Positions 53,584 through 62,434 of a stretch of DNA of 64,000 bases are shown one piece after another. Position 1 is the stretch's first letter; each line of letters starts with the position of its first letter. The notes beneath the pieces were generated by a model. That model was not told the origin of the DNA, made no database searches, and was given only the letters and a program-made list of their open reading frames with translations. Source of the DNA: RPQJ01 sp963700045 (GTDB taxonomy: Bacteria; Pseudomonadota; Gammaproteobacteria; Steroidobacterales; Steroidobacteraceae); the NCBI GenBank assembly GCA_963700045.1, contig CAVOWK010000033.1:28733-92732 (forward strand). The letters are read 5' to 3'. Made by a program: the position numbers and the translations under genes.

Positions 53584-54638
53584 ACACGACCCCGCAAACA
53601 CTGACCTTGCGCCGGCCTGACGACTGGCACCTGCACGTGCGCGACGGCGCGCAACTCGCGGCCGTGGTGCCCTTCACGGCAAGGCAATTCGGCCGCGCGC
53701 TGGTGATGCCGAACCTGCAGCCGCCGATGACGACCACGGACGCGCTGGCGGCGTACCGCGCGCGTATCGTGGCGGCCGTCCCGGCCGGCCTGGCGTTCGA
53801 ACCGCAGATGACGCTGTACCTGACCGACAGCACCTCGCCTGACGAGATCCGCAAGGCGAAAGCCAGCGGTTTCGTCGTCGGCGCCAAGCTCTATCCGGCA
53901 GGTGCCACGACGCATTCCGACGCCGGCGTGACCTCGATCGACAAGGTATGGCCCGCGCTCGAAGCGATGGCCGAGCACGGGCTCGTGCTGCAGGTGCATG
54001 GGGAGGTGACGGCGGGCGACGTCGACGTTTTCGACCGCGAGCACGTCTTCATCGACCGCGTGCTGAGCCGGGTCGTCGAACGCGTGCCGCGCCTCAAGGT
54101 GGTGTTCGAGCACATCACGACGCGCATCGCCGCAGAGTTCGTGCAGGGCGCGCGCAAGGGCATCGCCGCCACCATCACGCCGCAGCACCTGCTGTTGAAC
54201 CGCAACGCGCTGTTCGAAGGCGGCATCCGCCCGCACCACTACTGCCTGCCCGTGCTCAAGCGCGAACGGGATCGCGAAGCCCTGCTCGCAGTCGCGACGA
54301 GCGCAGACCCGCGTTTTTTTCTCGGCACCGACAGCGCGCCGCACGCCCGGCACGCCAAGGAAGCCGCCTGTGGCTGCGCGGGCATCTTCTCGGCTCACGC
54401 GGCCATCGAGTTGTATGCCGAAGCCTTCGAAAGCGCTGGCCGCCTCGACCGCCTCGAGGCTTTCGCGTCCGAGCGCGGGGCCGATTTCTACGACGTGCCC
54501 CGCAACACGGGCACGCTCACCCTGAGCAAGGAAACCTGGAAGGTGCCGGACAGCTACTCTTTCGGGCCGGCAGACGAACGGCTGGTGCCTTTCCGCGCCG
54601 GCACGACGCTTGCGTGGCGCATGCTGGACCCGGCATGA
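53580..54638 (+). CDS. pyrC: Dihydroorotase
   Basis: A 352-residue class II dihydroorotase of pyrimidine synthesis. Metal ligands: RRPDDWHLHVRDG (HxH), the carboxylated Lys in FVVGAKLYPAGATTHS, His in LVLQVHGEV and VVFEHITT, and Asp in FFLGTDSAPHARHAKE. The GTG start overlaps the M17 stop, and the stop overlaps the rnt ATG. Size and motifs match the E. coli-type enzyme. Confidence 0.95.
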   Translation: MNTTPQTLTLRRPDDWHLHVRDGAQLAAVVPFTARQFGRALVMPNLQPPMTTTDALAAYRARIVAAVPAGLAFEPQMTLYLTDSTSPDEIRKAKASGFVVGAKLYPAGATTHSDAGVTSIDKVWPALEAMAEHGLVLQVHGEVTAGDVDVFDREHVFIDRVLSRVVERVPRLKVVFEHITTRIAAEFVQGARKGIAATITPQHLLLNRNALFEGGIRPHHYCLPVLKRERDREALLAVATSADPRFFLGTDSAPHARHAKEAACGCAGIFSAHAAIELYAEAFESAGRLDRLEAFASERGADFYDVPRNTGTLTLSKETWKVPDSYSFGPADERLVPFRAGTTLAWRMLDPA

Positions 54639-55336
54639 CCGAGGACTTCGAATCGTACGAGCTGGTTGAACCGCGCATCGCCGACCGGTTCCGCGGCTTC
54701 CTGCCCGTCGTGGTCGACGTCGAGACCGGTGGTTTCAATCACCAGACCGATGCGCTGCTCGAAATCGCCGCGGTGATGATCGAGATGACGCCGATGGGGG
54801 AACTGCGTCCCGGTGCGACGCACCGCTTCCACGTGCAGCCGTTCCATGGTTCGCGCATGGATCCTGCCTCGCTCGCCGTGAACGGCATCGATCCGCATCA
54901 CCCGTTGCGGCCGGCACTGCCCGAGAAGGAAGTGCTGACGCAGCTGTTTCGCGAGATCCGCAAGGAAGTCCGCGAGCGTGAGTGCACTCGCGCCGTGCTG
55001 GTCGGGCACAACGCGTCGTTCGACCTCAATTTCCTCAATGCGGCGATTGCGCGCACGGACATCAAGCGCAACCCGTTCCATCCGTTCTCGAGCTTCGATA
55101 CGGCGACGCTCGGCGGCGTCGCATTCGGCCAGACAGTCCTGTCACGGGCGATTGCGGCCGCGGGCCTCGAGTGGGATCCGAATGCCGCGCACTCGGCGAT
55201 CTACGACGCGCAACGCACGGCCGCGCTCTTCTGCATCATCTGCAACAAGTTCCGCAGCCTGTACGAAGATGCGTGCGAACGCGCGCCGCAGCTCACCCGG
55301 CCTGAGCCGCACCAGGCCGACGAGGAGATCGTGTAA
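54635..55336 (+). CDS. rnt: Ribonuclease T
   Basis: A 233-residue DEDDh exoribonuclease that trims the 3' ends of tRNAs and other stable RNAs. Exo motifs: VVVDVETGGFNHQTDALLEIA (in part), LVGHNASFDLNFLNAAI, and AAHSAIYDAQRTAALF. SRMDPASLAVNGIDPHHP is an RNase T hallmark. It overlaps pyrC by four bases; pyrC-rnt-grxD is a common cluster. It converges on grxD 21 nt away. Confidence 0.94.
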   Translation: MTEDFESYELVEPRIADRFRGFLPVVVDVETGGFNHQTDALLEIAAVMIEMTPMGELRPGATHRFHVQPFHGSRMDPASLAVNGIDPHHPLRPALPEKEVLTQLFREIRKEVRERECTRAVLVGHNASFDLNFLNAAIARTDIKRNPFHPFSSFDTATLGGVAFGQTVLSRAIAAAGLEWDPNAAHSAIYDAQRTAALFCIICNKFRSLYEDACERAPQLTRPEPHQADEEIV

Positions 55337-55357
55337 ACAGCAGGTTCGCCGGCGCGG

Positions 55358-55687
55358 TCAGGCCGTCTTGACCGTGGCGCCCGCTTCGGTCAGCACTTGC
55401 TGCAGCTCGCCCTTCTGGAACATCTCGGTGAGGATGTCCGAGCCGCCGAGCAACTCACCCTGCACGTAGACCTGCGGGTAGGTCGGCCAGTTCGAGTAGC
55501 GCTTGAGCGCCTCGCGCAGCTCCGGGTCTTCGAAGATATTCACGTACGCGAACTCCGCGCCGCAGGCTTCGAGCGTGCGCACGGCCGAGGCGGAGAATCC
55601 GCACTGCGGGAAGTCCGGGGTACCCTTCATGTAGAGCACGACCGGGTTCGACTTGAGCTGTTCCTGGATCCGCTGAGTAACGTCCAC
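55358..55687 (-). CDS. grxD: Monothiol glutaredoxin Grx4
   Basis: A 109-residue CGFS-type glutaredoxin involved in Fe-S cluster transfer. Signatures: PVVLYMKGTPDFPQCGFSASAVRTLEACG (in part), WPTYPQVYVQGELLGGSDILTEM. The GTG start (VDVTQRIQEQL) matches homologues; the longer open frame upstream is not family-like. It converges on rnt. Confidence 0.95.
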   Translation of the reverse strand: MDVTQRIQEQLKSNPVVLYMKGTPDFPQCGFSASAVRTLEACGAEFAYVNIFEDPELREALKRYSNWPTYPQVYVQGELLGGSDILTEMFQKGELQQVLTEAGATVKTA

Positions 55688-55792
55688 GTCCTTAACCCCT
55701 CGGCCGCAAGACGCGGCCTGTTCGCCGGCACACCTGCCGACCCTGCAAATGACACCAGAACGCAGCGGGCGTTCCATCCGCGACGAACTCGT

Positions 55793-55996
55793 TCAGTTCG
55801 CGGGGGCGGGACTTGCCGTTGCGACCTCCTGCTGACGGACACGCTCCAGGCGCGCGATGACCTGCCACTGCTCGGCAGCGCTCATCCGGCCCCACCGCGC
55901 GATCTCATCCAGCGTGCGGCCACACCCGGTGCAAGTCCGGGCGGCATCGAGCACGCAGATGTTCAAACACGGTGAAGTTGGTGCAACCTGGGTCAT
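55793..55996 (-). CDS. DUF1289 small cysteine-rich protein
   Basis: A 67-residue protein with the DUF1289 pattern SPCLNICVLDAARTCTGCGRTLDEIARW, four Cys suited to a zinc or Fe-S site, then MSAAEQWQVIARL. Function unknown. It is transcribed in the same direction as grxD, about 105 nt upstream, and away from the PuuD-like gene. Confidence 0.85.
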   Translation of the reverse strand: MTQVAPTSPCLNICVLDAARTCTGCGRTLDEIARWGRMSAAEQWQVIARLERVRQQEVATASPAPAN

Positions 55997-56025
55997 GAAG
56001 CCTCCTGCGCCTGCCGCGCAGGACG

Positions 56026-56054
56026 TTGAATTATGGGGGTCCGTCGCCTATTCT
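56026..56054 (+). promoter_or_regulatory. Predicted promoter for the PuuD-like gene
   Basis: TTGAAT (56026-56031) and TATTCT (56049-56054) with exactly 17 nt between them, a sigma-70-like pair. It is 75 nt upstream of the ATG at 56130 in the divergent gap after DUF1289. Confidence 0.45.
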
Positions 56055-56129
56055 TCAAACTCATTCCAGGATGCCTTGGAAGCGGTAAGCTCCGGTATCC
56101 ACAAGATTTTTCCCGAGGAATCCGTAGCC

Positions 56130-56732
56130 ATGAACCCACTGAACACCGTCCGCGGAGCCATTACGACCGGTTTCGCGGCGGCCATCGTGCTGAGCCTGCT
56201 CATCGCGCCGACCACGTTCCACGAGCTGGGCCTGGCCCGCTGGCTGCACATCCTGACCGGCATCACCTGGATCGGGCTGCTCTACTATTTCAACCTGGTG
56301 CAGATTCCCGGCCTCGCCGCTGCCGCAGCGGACAAGGGCGGCCCTGGCGGCGCCGGCATCAGCAAGTACATCGCGCCGGTCGCGTTGTTCTGGTTCCGCT
56401 GGGCCGCGCTGGCCACCTGGCTCACGGGCGCCTGGTACCTGGCACGTTCGCGCAACTTCCTTGGCGCGTTCTCGCTCGGCCTGGGCAGTGACCCGCTCAA
56501 CTACTACCAGCTCGTGATCGGCATCGGCGCCTGGCTCGGCACCATCATGCTGTTCAACGTCTGGGTGCTGATCTGGCCGAACCAGAAGAAGGTGCTTGGC
56601 ATCGTGGCCGCGACGGACGAGGAAAAGGCTGCCGCGCGCAAGACTGCAATGCTCGCTTCGCGCACGAACTTCGTGCTGTCGATCCCGATGCTGCTGTGCA
56701 TGGGTTCGGCGACGCACGGGTTGCCGTTCTGA
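56130..56732 (+). CDS. PuuD-like (urate oxidase N-terminal/DUF989) membrane protein
   Basis: A 200-residue protein with about five membrane helices. The family stretch ARWLHILTGITWIGLLYYFNLVQIPGL contains the conserved His and Trp. Others are ALFWFRWAALATWLTGAWYLA and GIGAWLGTIMLFNVWVLIWPNQKKVLG. It lacks the C-terminal cytochrome c domain of true PuuD urate hydroxylases, so urate oxidation should not be assumed. The ATG at 56130 is used although the frame is open further upstream. nadC overlaps or abuts its end. Confidence 0.72.
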   Translation: MNPLNTVRGAITTGFAAAIVLSLLIAPTTFHELGLARWLHILTGITWIGLLYYFNLVQIPGLAAAAADKGGPGGAGISKYIAPVALFWFRWAALATWLTGAWYLARSRNFLGAFSLGLGSDPLNYYQLVIGIGAWLGTIMLFNVWVLIWPNQKKVLGIVAATDEEKAAARKTAMLASRTNFVLSIPMLLCMGSATHGLPF

Positions 56733-57626
56733 TCGCGACTACCCGCAGGCACCGCTCCCACGACCCGGACGCGGCGATCGTTCTGCCTGCAGATCTCCAG
56801 GAGACCGTCGCCGCCGCACTCAAGGAAGACATCGGCAGCGGCGATCTCACGGCGGCGCTGGTGCCGGCCGGTCGCATGGGACGGGCACGAGTGATCACGC
56901 GGGAAGCAGCGGTGGTCGCGGGCCGGCCGTACGTCGACGAAGTGTTCCGCCAGGTGGACGCTGCGGTCGTCGTCGAATGGCACGTCAGCGACGGCGATGC
57001 CGTGCAACCGGGCCAGCTGCTCTATCGACTTTCCGGCCCGGCCCGCTCGCTGTTGACCGGGGAACGCACGGCACTCAATTTCCTGCAGGTGTTGTCGGCG
57101 ACGGCAACGGCGACGACGACGCCATGCAGACGTGCTGCGCGGATTGCCGTGCCGCGTGCTCGACACGCGCAAGACACTGCCTTGCCTGCGCAACGCACAG
57201 AAGTACGCCGTGCGCTGCGGCGGTGGCGTCAACCACCGCGTCGGCCTCTACGACGGCATCCTGGTGAAGGAGAATCACATCCTGGCGGCCGGTTCGATCG
57301 GTGCCGCGGTGGTGGCGGCCAAGGCATCGCCCGCGAAGGTGATGATCGAAGTAGAGGTCGAGTCGCTCGACGAACTGCGCCAGGCGCTCGACGCCGGTGC
57401 CGACATGGCACTGCTCGACGAGTTCTCGCTCGCGGACCTGCGGGCGGCCGTCGCGCTCAATCGCTCGCATCCGCATGGACCGATCAAGCTCGAGGCGTCC
57501 GGCGGCATCACGCTCGAGACGTTGCGGGCGGTGGGCGAGACGGGCGTGGACTTCATCTCGGTCGGTTCGCTGACGAAGGACGTGCGGGCCATCGACCTGT
57601 CGATGCGGTTCGAGTACGCGGATTAG
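56696..57626 (+). CDS. nadC: Nicotinate-nucleotide pyrophosphorylase (frameshifted; start uncertain)
   Basis: Quinolinate phosphoribosyltransferase of NAD synthesis. The N-terminal part reads ADLQETVAAALKEDIGSGDLTAALVPAG, then ERTALNFLQVLSATATAT. The frame then breaks; dropping one base near 57116 joins it to RRHADVLRGLPCRVLDTRKTLPCLRNAQKYAVRCGGG (in part) and KENHILAAGSIGAA to a normal end. LDTRKT carries catalytic residues. The start is unclear: the in-frame ATG at 56696 overlaps the previous gene by 37 nt, and a CTG at 56729 is the alternative. Sequence error is the likely cause of the break. Confidence 0.87.
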
Positions 57627-57661
57627 GCGGGCACTTCGCACAGATCGACCGGACGGCAATG

Positions 57662-57790
57662 GCGGGCAGTTCCGTAGTCTTGCCGGCGAGCGGAAAGGCA
57701 GACACGCTCGCCGGCAAGACGACGGAACTGCCCGCTTGCGATTCGGCGCCTGAGCAAGTTTTCGCCAGGGCGCGAAAACTTGCACGGCAC
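57662..57790 (+). repeat. Two-hairpin dispersed element, copy H
   Basis: Hairpin 1 has 30 paired positions with one A/G mismatch (57662-57691 with 57706-57735) around the exact core GGAAAGGCAGACAC. After a 10-nt linker: GCGCC (57746-57750), TGA, a perfect 12-bp stem (57754-57765 with 57772-57783, loop CAGGGC), AC, and GGCAC. The following ATGCATCGTCGACG resembles the sequence after copy D. It begins 36 nt after the nadC stop on the same strand. The remaining gap to 57928 shows nothing else clear. Confidence 0.88.
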
Positions 57791-57928
57791 ATGCATCGTC
57801 GACGGTCCTGCGGCAGCCGCTGCACCCGGCCGTTGCGGATAGCCGAGACAGCGTCTGCCCGGTCAGGGCGCTTAGACTGGACACCTGACTGGCGCCGGGG
57901 CCTTCGCGCCCGGCCGGGAGTCAATTCC

Positions 57929-59212
57929 GTGCACCTGCCGCCCGACCATCCATTGCGCATAGAACTCAACGACGAGGCACACGCCCGTCCGTCGGAGGCC
58001 CTGCAGGCCCCACTGCGACTGACCTTCCTCGCGATCTACTCCGACCCGACGCAACGCAATCGCGAGTGGCAGCACGTCTGCACGCTCGCCCGTCGGTTCG
58101 GCCACGAACCGCCGCCACGCGCCAGTCACTACAGCGCCGATTTCGGCCCGTTCCGCCTCAAGTGGGAGCGTCACTCGGAGTTCACCCGCTACAAGTTCAT
58201 CGTCGGCGGCCCGTGCGATGACCCGTTCGCCTCGCCGGCCGTGCAGACGGTCCCGGCAGACTGGCTCGCCGGACTGCCGGGCGAGGTGATGGTCGCAACC
58301 CATGCGGCGTTGCTGATGGTCGGCGCGGAAGCGCCGGATTACGAAGCACTCGCGACCAGGCATTTCGGCGGCAACGTGCTGGTGGGCGCCGGCATCGCAG
58401 CGGGCGCTGGCCTCGCGCTCACCGACTTCCGCATTCGCGATGGCTTCAGCCGCCTGCTGGTCCTCGACCGCAGCATGACGGCGCGCCAGACAGGGCGAAT
58501 GATGCAGCGGTTGCTCGAGATCGACACCTACCGGTTGATGGCGCTGCTCGCGCTGCCAATCGCGCACGGACTCACGCCCTGGCTGAACGACGCCGAGCGC
58601 GAACTGGCCCAGATCACGGCAGCGTTGGTGGAGTCCAACGAGGCGGCAGAGCCGGTGCTGCTCGAGCGACTCACCCGCCTGGAGGCCGAGATCGAGAGTC
58701 GCGAGTCCGCGCACCACTTCCGCTTCAGTGCGGCCGAGGCTTATCACGAACTGGTGGAACGGCGCATCGAAGAATTGCGCGAGGTACGCATCCAGGGACT
58801 GCAGACATTCCGTGAATTCACCGAGCGGCGGCTGGCACCGGCGATGAGCACCTGTGCATCGGTGTCCGCACGGGTCGAGTCGCTGTCGCAGCGCGTGGCA
58901 CGCGCCACGCAACTGCTCTCGACCCGCGTCGCCGTGTCGCGCGAACGCCAGAACCAGCAGGTGCTGGAGTCGATGAACCGGCGTGCAGAGGCGCAGCTGC
59001 GCCTGCAACAGACGGTGGAGGGCCTGTCGGCTGCTGCGATCACCTACTACGTGGTGGGGCTGGTGGGCTACGCGGCCAAGGGCTTCAAGGCGTTGGGCTG
59101 GCCGGTGAACGTCGATCTGGCCATTGGCGGGCTCGAGCATTCCGCTGGTTGCGCTGGCGGAGCCGTGCTCGGCGTGCGATACCACGGATCACGTGCGGCC
59201 TCAAGGTGGTGA
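57929..59212 (+). CDS. DUF3422 family membrane-anchored protein
   Basis: A 427-residue protein. It opens HLPPDHPLRIELNDEAHARP, the DUF3422 signature, from a GTG; RASHYSADFGPFRLKWERHSEFTRY is also typical. A long helical region (about 230-350) precedes two C-terminal hydrophobic stretches (AAITYYVVGLVGYAAKGFKALGW). The last 20 residues look frameshifted: the neighbouring frame gives SIPLVALA, a better membrane helix, so two compensating indels are likely near 59130-59165. Function unknown. It follows nadC and element H. Confidence 0.8.
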   Translation: MHLPPDHPLRIELNDEAHARPSEALQAPLRLTFLAIYSDPTQRNREWQHVCTLARRFGHEPPPRASHYSADFGPFRLKWERHSEFTRYKFIVGGPCDDPFASPAVQTVPADWLAGLPGEVMVATHAALLMVGAEAPDYEALATRHFGGNVLVGAGIAAGAGLALTDFRIRDGFSRLLVLDRSMTARQTGRMMQRLLEIDTYRLMALLALPIAHGLTPWLNDAERELAQITAALVESNEAAEPVLLERLTRLEAEIESRESAHHFRFSAAEAYHELVERRIEELREVRIQGLQTFREFTERRLAPAMSTCASVSARVESLSQRVARATQLLSTRVAVSRERQNQQVLESMNRRAEAQLRLQQTVEGLSAAAITYYVVGLVGYAAKGFKALGWPVNVDLAIGGLEHSAGCAGGAVLGVRYHGSRAASRW

Positions 59213-59292
59213 CGCGGACCGCGAGCAGCGGACGAGCCCGCGGGACTCGCGACGCGACTTCGCCCCAGGTGCGGCCGCCGGGGATGCCGTGA

Positions 59293-59964
59293 CTAGCTCG
59301 TGCCCTGCAGGCGTGCACGCACCGCAGCCACGAACGCGGGCGTACCCGCCTCTCTCTTCGCAGCGATCGCCTTGACGTGCGGATTCTCGCCCAGCAGTTG
59401 CAGCAGCGTCTTGGCCGCCGGCAGGTCGCCGAGCAGGTCCAGGCCAAACAGCTGCTTGCCGACCGTGGCCGCGAGATCGACGCTGTACAGGAAGACGATA
59501 TCGGCCAGCGTGAAGGTGTCGCCCGCGACGTACGGCGCGAAGCGGCCATGGCGCTTGAGCGTGGCAAACCCCGCCAGCAGATCTTCACGGGCCTTGCTCT
59601 TGATCGCAGCGGGCACCGAACCGCCGAAGAACGCTTCGGCAAAGCAGCTGCGCGCCGGCAACTCGATGTACAGCTCGATCTCTTTCATCAACGCACGAAC
59701 GGTGGCCCGCGCCTGCGGGTCTTCCGGCAACAGCCGCCTGGTCGGTCCGATGTCCTCCAGGTACTCGAGAATCGCATCCGTCTCATTGATGAAGCCCTGC
59801 GACGTGCCGAGGAAAGGCACCTTGCCGCGCGGGCTCCTGGCGAGAAATTCCGGGGTCGGCTCCGGAAACGTCAGCACGTACTCGAAGGGCAGTCCCTTCT
59901 CGAGCAGGGCGAGCTCCACCATGTTCGTGTAGTTGCTGACGGGGAATCCATAAAGCTTGAGCAT
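59293..59964 (-). CDS. Glutathione S-transferase family protein
   Basis: A 223-residue GST-fold protein. The thioredoxin-like N-terminal domain reads MLKLYGFPVSNYTNMVELALLEKGLPFEY (in part), then GKVPFLGTSQGFINETDAILEYLED with the glutathione-binding cis-Pro and ETD motif. The C-terminal helical domain contains APYVAGDTFTLADIVFLYSVDLA with the N-capping Asp. Substrate unknown. The start is the ATG of MLKLYGF; the longer open frame upstream crosses element I. Confidence 0.88.
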   Translation of the reverse strand: MLKLYGFPVSNYTNMVELALLEKGLPFEYVLTFPEPTPEFLARSPRGKVPFLGTSQGFINETDAILEYLEDIGPTRRLLPEDPQARATVRALMKEIELYIELPARSCFAEAFFGGSVPAAIKSKAREDLLAGFATLKRHGRFAPYVAGDTFTLADIVFLYSVDLAATVGKQLFGLDLLGDLPAAKTLLQLLGENPHVKAIAAKREAGTPAFVAAVRARLQGTS

Positions 59965-60149
59965 CGGTCGAGTCCTCGTGTCGTGCCGGCGGCCCGGTTC
60001 AGGGCTGTGAGCTGCGGAGCGCGCAAGGTACTCCGAATGCACCGGCATTGGCGAGCCACTGGCCTCACGCCGGCCCGGGTCCGGCCGCAGGGCAACCTCA
60101 AGGTCGACGTGAACGCCTGCAGTGATCGTCTCGCACCTTGCCGTTACCT
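59965..60149. other. Intergenic stretch between the GST gene and element I; no gene seen
   Basis: About 185 nt that must hold the GST promoter. No -10/-35 pair stands out, and no ORF is convincing. Together with element I and about 80 nt after the EAL stop it makes up the 385-nt gap. Confidence 0.4.
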
Positions 60150-60270
60150 GCGCCGTGCGCAGTCTTCGGTCACGAAGACGTAGCTCAGGCGCCGTCGCAC
60201 AGCGGGCGATGCCGTGTCTTTTCGGGCGGGCGTGTCTGCCTTTCCGCCCGCCCGAAAAGACACGGCATCG
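60150..60270 (-). repeat. Two-hairpin dispersed element, copy I (reverse orientation)
   Basis: Read on the minus strand, hairpin 1 is a perfect 25-bp stem (60246-60270 with 60207-60231) around the exact core GGAAAGGCAGACAC. Then GCGCC-TGA, a second stem with 9 of 12 pairs (60173-60184 with 60157-60168), AC and GGCGC ending at 60150. It lies 80 nt downstream of the GGDEF-EAL gene on the same strand. Confidence 0.85.
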
Positions 60271-60349
60271 GCTGCTTGCGCACCCCGGTCCCAGAACTTT
60301 CGTGTAACGGAAATGCACCCGGCGCGGAACGCGCCAGGCACGACGACAC

Positions 60350-62434
60350 TCAGCCGTTCGCGGCGATCTTGAGGATGCGCGTCGGCGCCGAGATGCCGTA
60401 GCCCTGCGCGTAGTCGACGCCGAGCGACCTGAGCATGTTGATGATCTCTTCGTTCTCGGCGAACTCCGCGATCGTCTGCTTGCCCGTCAGGTGACCGATC
60501 TCGTTGATCGACCGCACCATTTCGCGGTCGATCGGGTCGCGCAGGATTTCCTTGACGAAACTGCCGTCGATCTTCAGGAAGTCGACGGGGAAGTGCTTCA
60601 GGTAACCGAACGACGACAGGCCGGTGCCGAAGTCGTCGAGCGCGAACTTGCAGCCCTGCTCTTCCTTGAGCGCCGCGATGAAGCGGTTGGCCTGCGAGAA
60701 ACTGGCGATCGCCGCGGTCTCCGTGATCTCGAAGCAGATCTTGGTGCCGTCGATGCCGCTGTTCTTCAGCAGCTTCTGCACGAACGGCAGGAAATCCGCG
60801 TCGCCCAGGCTCTGGCCGGAGAGATTGATCGAACACAGCGCCAGGCGCTCGCGCTCATCGGCCTCGGAGACCAGCCAGCGCAGCGCGTGCTCGACCACCC
60901 AGCGGTCGATCTGCGGCGTGATGCCGTAGCGTTCGGCCGCGTTGATGAAGTTGTCGGGCGAGACGATCTTGCCGGTCTCGTCGCGCATGCGCAGCAGCAG
61001 TTCGTAGTGCGCGCCGGGGTCGTGCTTCTGCAGCGGCTGGATCGTCATCCGGAACAGCTCGAAGCGCGACTCCTCGAGCGCGTTGTTGATGCGCGCGGCC
61101 CACTGCATTTCGCGGCGGCGGCGCATGAGGTCGATGTCGTTGTCCTGGAAACTGAAGACGCGGTTGCGGCCGCCCTCCTTCGCCGCCTGGCAGGCGCTGT
61201 CGGCCGACGACAGCACCGTCGCCACGTCTTCGCTGTCGCCGGTGATCGGGACCACGCCAATGCTGCAACCGAGGCGGAACGTGCGTTCCTCCCAGACGAA
61301 CTTGTAGTTGCGCATGGTCTCGCGCAGCTGCTCGGCCATCACCAGCGCGTCGTCGAGCGAGCAGCTCTCGAGCAGCACGCCGAACTCGTCGCCGCCCAGG
61401 CGCGCGAGCGTGTCGCGCCAGCGGATCTTGGTCTTGAGCAGCGCGCCGACCTGCCCGAGCAGCGCGTCGCCCGCACTGTGGCCACAGGTGTCGTTGATGA
61501 TCTTGAACTGGTCGACGTCGAGGTGGCAGAGCGCGTACTGCGTCTCGCGCGCCTTGGCGCTGCGCAGCGAGCGCTCGAGGCGGGCCTCGAACTCGCGGCG
61601 GTTGACCAGGCCGGTCAGGATGTCGTGGCTCGCGTGGTAGGAGAGCTTGCGATTGAGCTCGCGGCTCTCGCTCACGTCGTGGAACACCAGCACGCCACCG
61701 CAGACCGCGCCCGAACCGTCACGGATCGGCGAGGCGGTGCTCTCGATGTACATCTCGTTGCCGTCGCGCTTGATCAGCAGCGTCGGACGCACCGACTTGA
61801 TGGCGCGCGCGCGACGGATCGCCACGGACAGCGGATTCTCGAGGGGCTCGCAGGTTTCCTCGTGGAAACCGCGGAAGATCTCGTCGACGCCCTTGCCCTG
61901 CGCCTCCTCGAACTTCCAGCCGGTGAGTTCCTCGGCGGTGGGGTTCAGGTACTCGACGACCATGTGCCCGTCGGTGGTGATGACGCCGTCGCCGATCGAC
62001 TGCAGCGTGATCTGCGCGCTCTCCTTTTCCTTGAACAGCGCGTCTTCGTAGAGCTTGCGCTCGGTGATGTCGAATTCGACGCAGACCAGGCGGCGCAGGC
62101 GGCCGGAGGCGTCGACGCGCGCCTGGGCGCGGCTCACGACCCAGCGCCAGTCGCCCTTGACGTGCCGCATGCCATCGGCGTGGACGCGGGGCCGATTGAG
62201 CAGGCGGCGCGGGCCTGGGGATTCCGTGGGACCGGGAGGCGATGAGTTGGGGACTGGGGACTGGGGACTCGGGACTCGGGACTCGGGACTCGGGGCCAGT
62301 GGTTGGGGACGAGAGGCATCAATCTGAAAGTGAAAATGCGAGACCACTCGACGAGCAGCGTCCCGCAGCCAGATATGGCCTGTCGCTGACGCTCGGCGGG
62401 GGAGAAGTGCGTCTGCTCGACCTGACCGCTGCAT
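60350..62434 (-). CDS. PAS-GGDEF-EAL cyclic-di-GMP protein, 5' end lost at a junction
   Basis: The frame is open to an ATG at 62434, but only sequence up to about 62190 looks native. Domains from N to C: the end of a PAS/PAC domain (GDWRWVVSRAQARVDASGR then CVEFDITERK); a second PAS (SIGDGVITTDGHMVVEYLNPTAEELTGW); GGDEF with intact RLGGDEF (about residue 347) and an inhibitory RxxD site (RWRD) five residues before it; and EAL with ELLLRM in place of EALLRW but with downstream residues NLSG, EITET, DDFGTG, KIDGSFV and AQGYG retained. It may both make and degrade c-di-GMP. The first 80 or so residues come from low-complexity and foreign sequence. Confidence 0.82.
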   Translation of the reverse strand: MQRSGRADALLPRRASATGHIWLRDAARRVVSHFHFQIDASRPQPLAPSPESRVPSPQSPVPNSSPPGPTESPGPRRLLNRPRVHADGMRHVKGDWRWVVSRAQARVDASGRLRRLVCVEFDITERKLYEDALFKEKESAQITLQSIGDGVITTDGHMVVEYLNPTAEELTGWKFEEAQGKGVDEIFRGFHEETCEPLENPLSVAIRRARAIKSVRPTLLIKRDGNEMYIESTASPIRDGSGAVCGGVLVFHDVSESRELNRKLSYHASHDILTGLVNRREFEARLERSLRSAKARETQYALCHLDVDQFKIINDTCGHSAGDALLGQVGALLKTKIRWRDTLARLGGDEFGVLLESCSLDDALVMAEQLRETMRNYKFVWEERTFRLGCSIGVVPITGDSEDVATVLSSADSACQAAKEGGRNRVFSFQDNDIDLMRRRREMQWAARINNALEESRFELFRMTIQPLQKHDPGAHYELLLRMRDETGKIVSPDNFINAAERYGITPQIDRWVVEHALRWLVSEADERERLALCSINLSGQSLGDADFLPFVQKLLKNSGIDGTKICFEITETAAIASFSQANRFIAALKEEQGCKFALDDFGTGLSSFGYLKHFPVDFLKIDGSFVKEILRDPIDREMVRSINEIGHLTGKQTIAEFAENEEIINMLRSLGVDYAQGYGISAPTRILKIAANG
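62249..62295. repeat. 7-bp tandem tract at the probable contig junction
   Basis: Three copies of GGGGACT are followed by three of CGGGACT and a partial unit. The last gammaproteobacterial coding signal ends just before this tract and the first PBP1C-like coding signal starts just after it. Confidence 0.85.

Noticed and set aside
60207..60270. The long stems as ordinary Rho-independent terminators
   Set aside because: No T-run follows the stem in any copy, the stems are far longer than usual, and the conserved 14-nt loop is unexplained by termination. A role in termination by other means remains possible.
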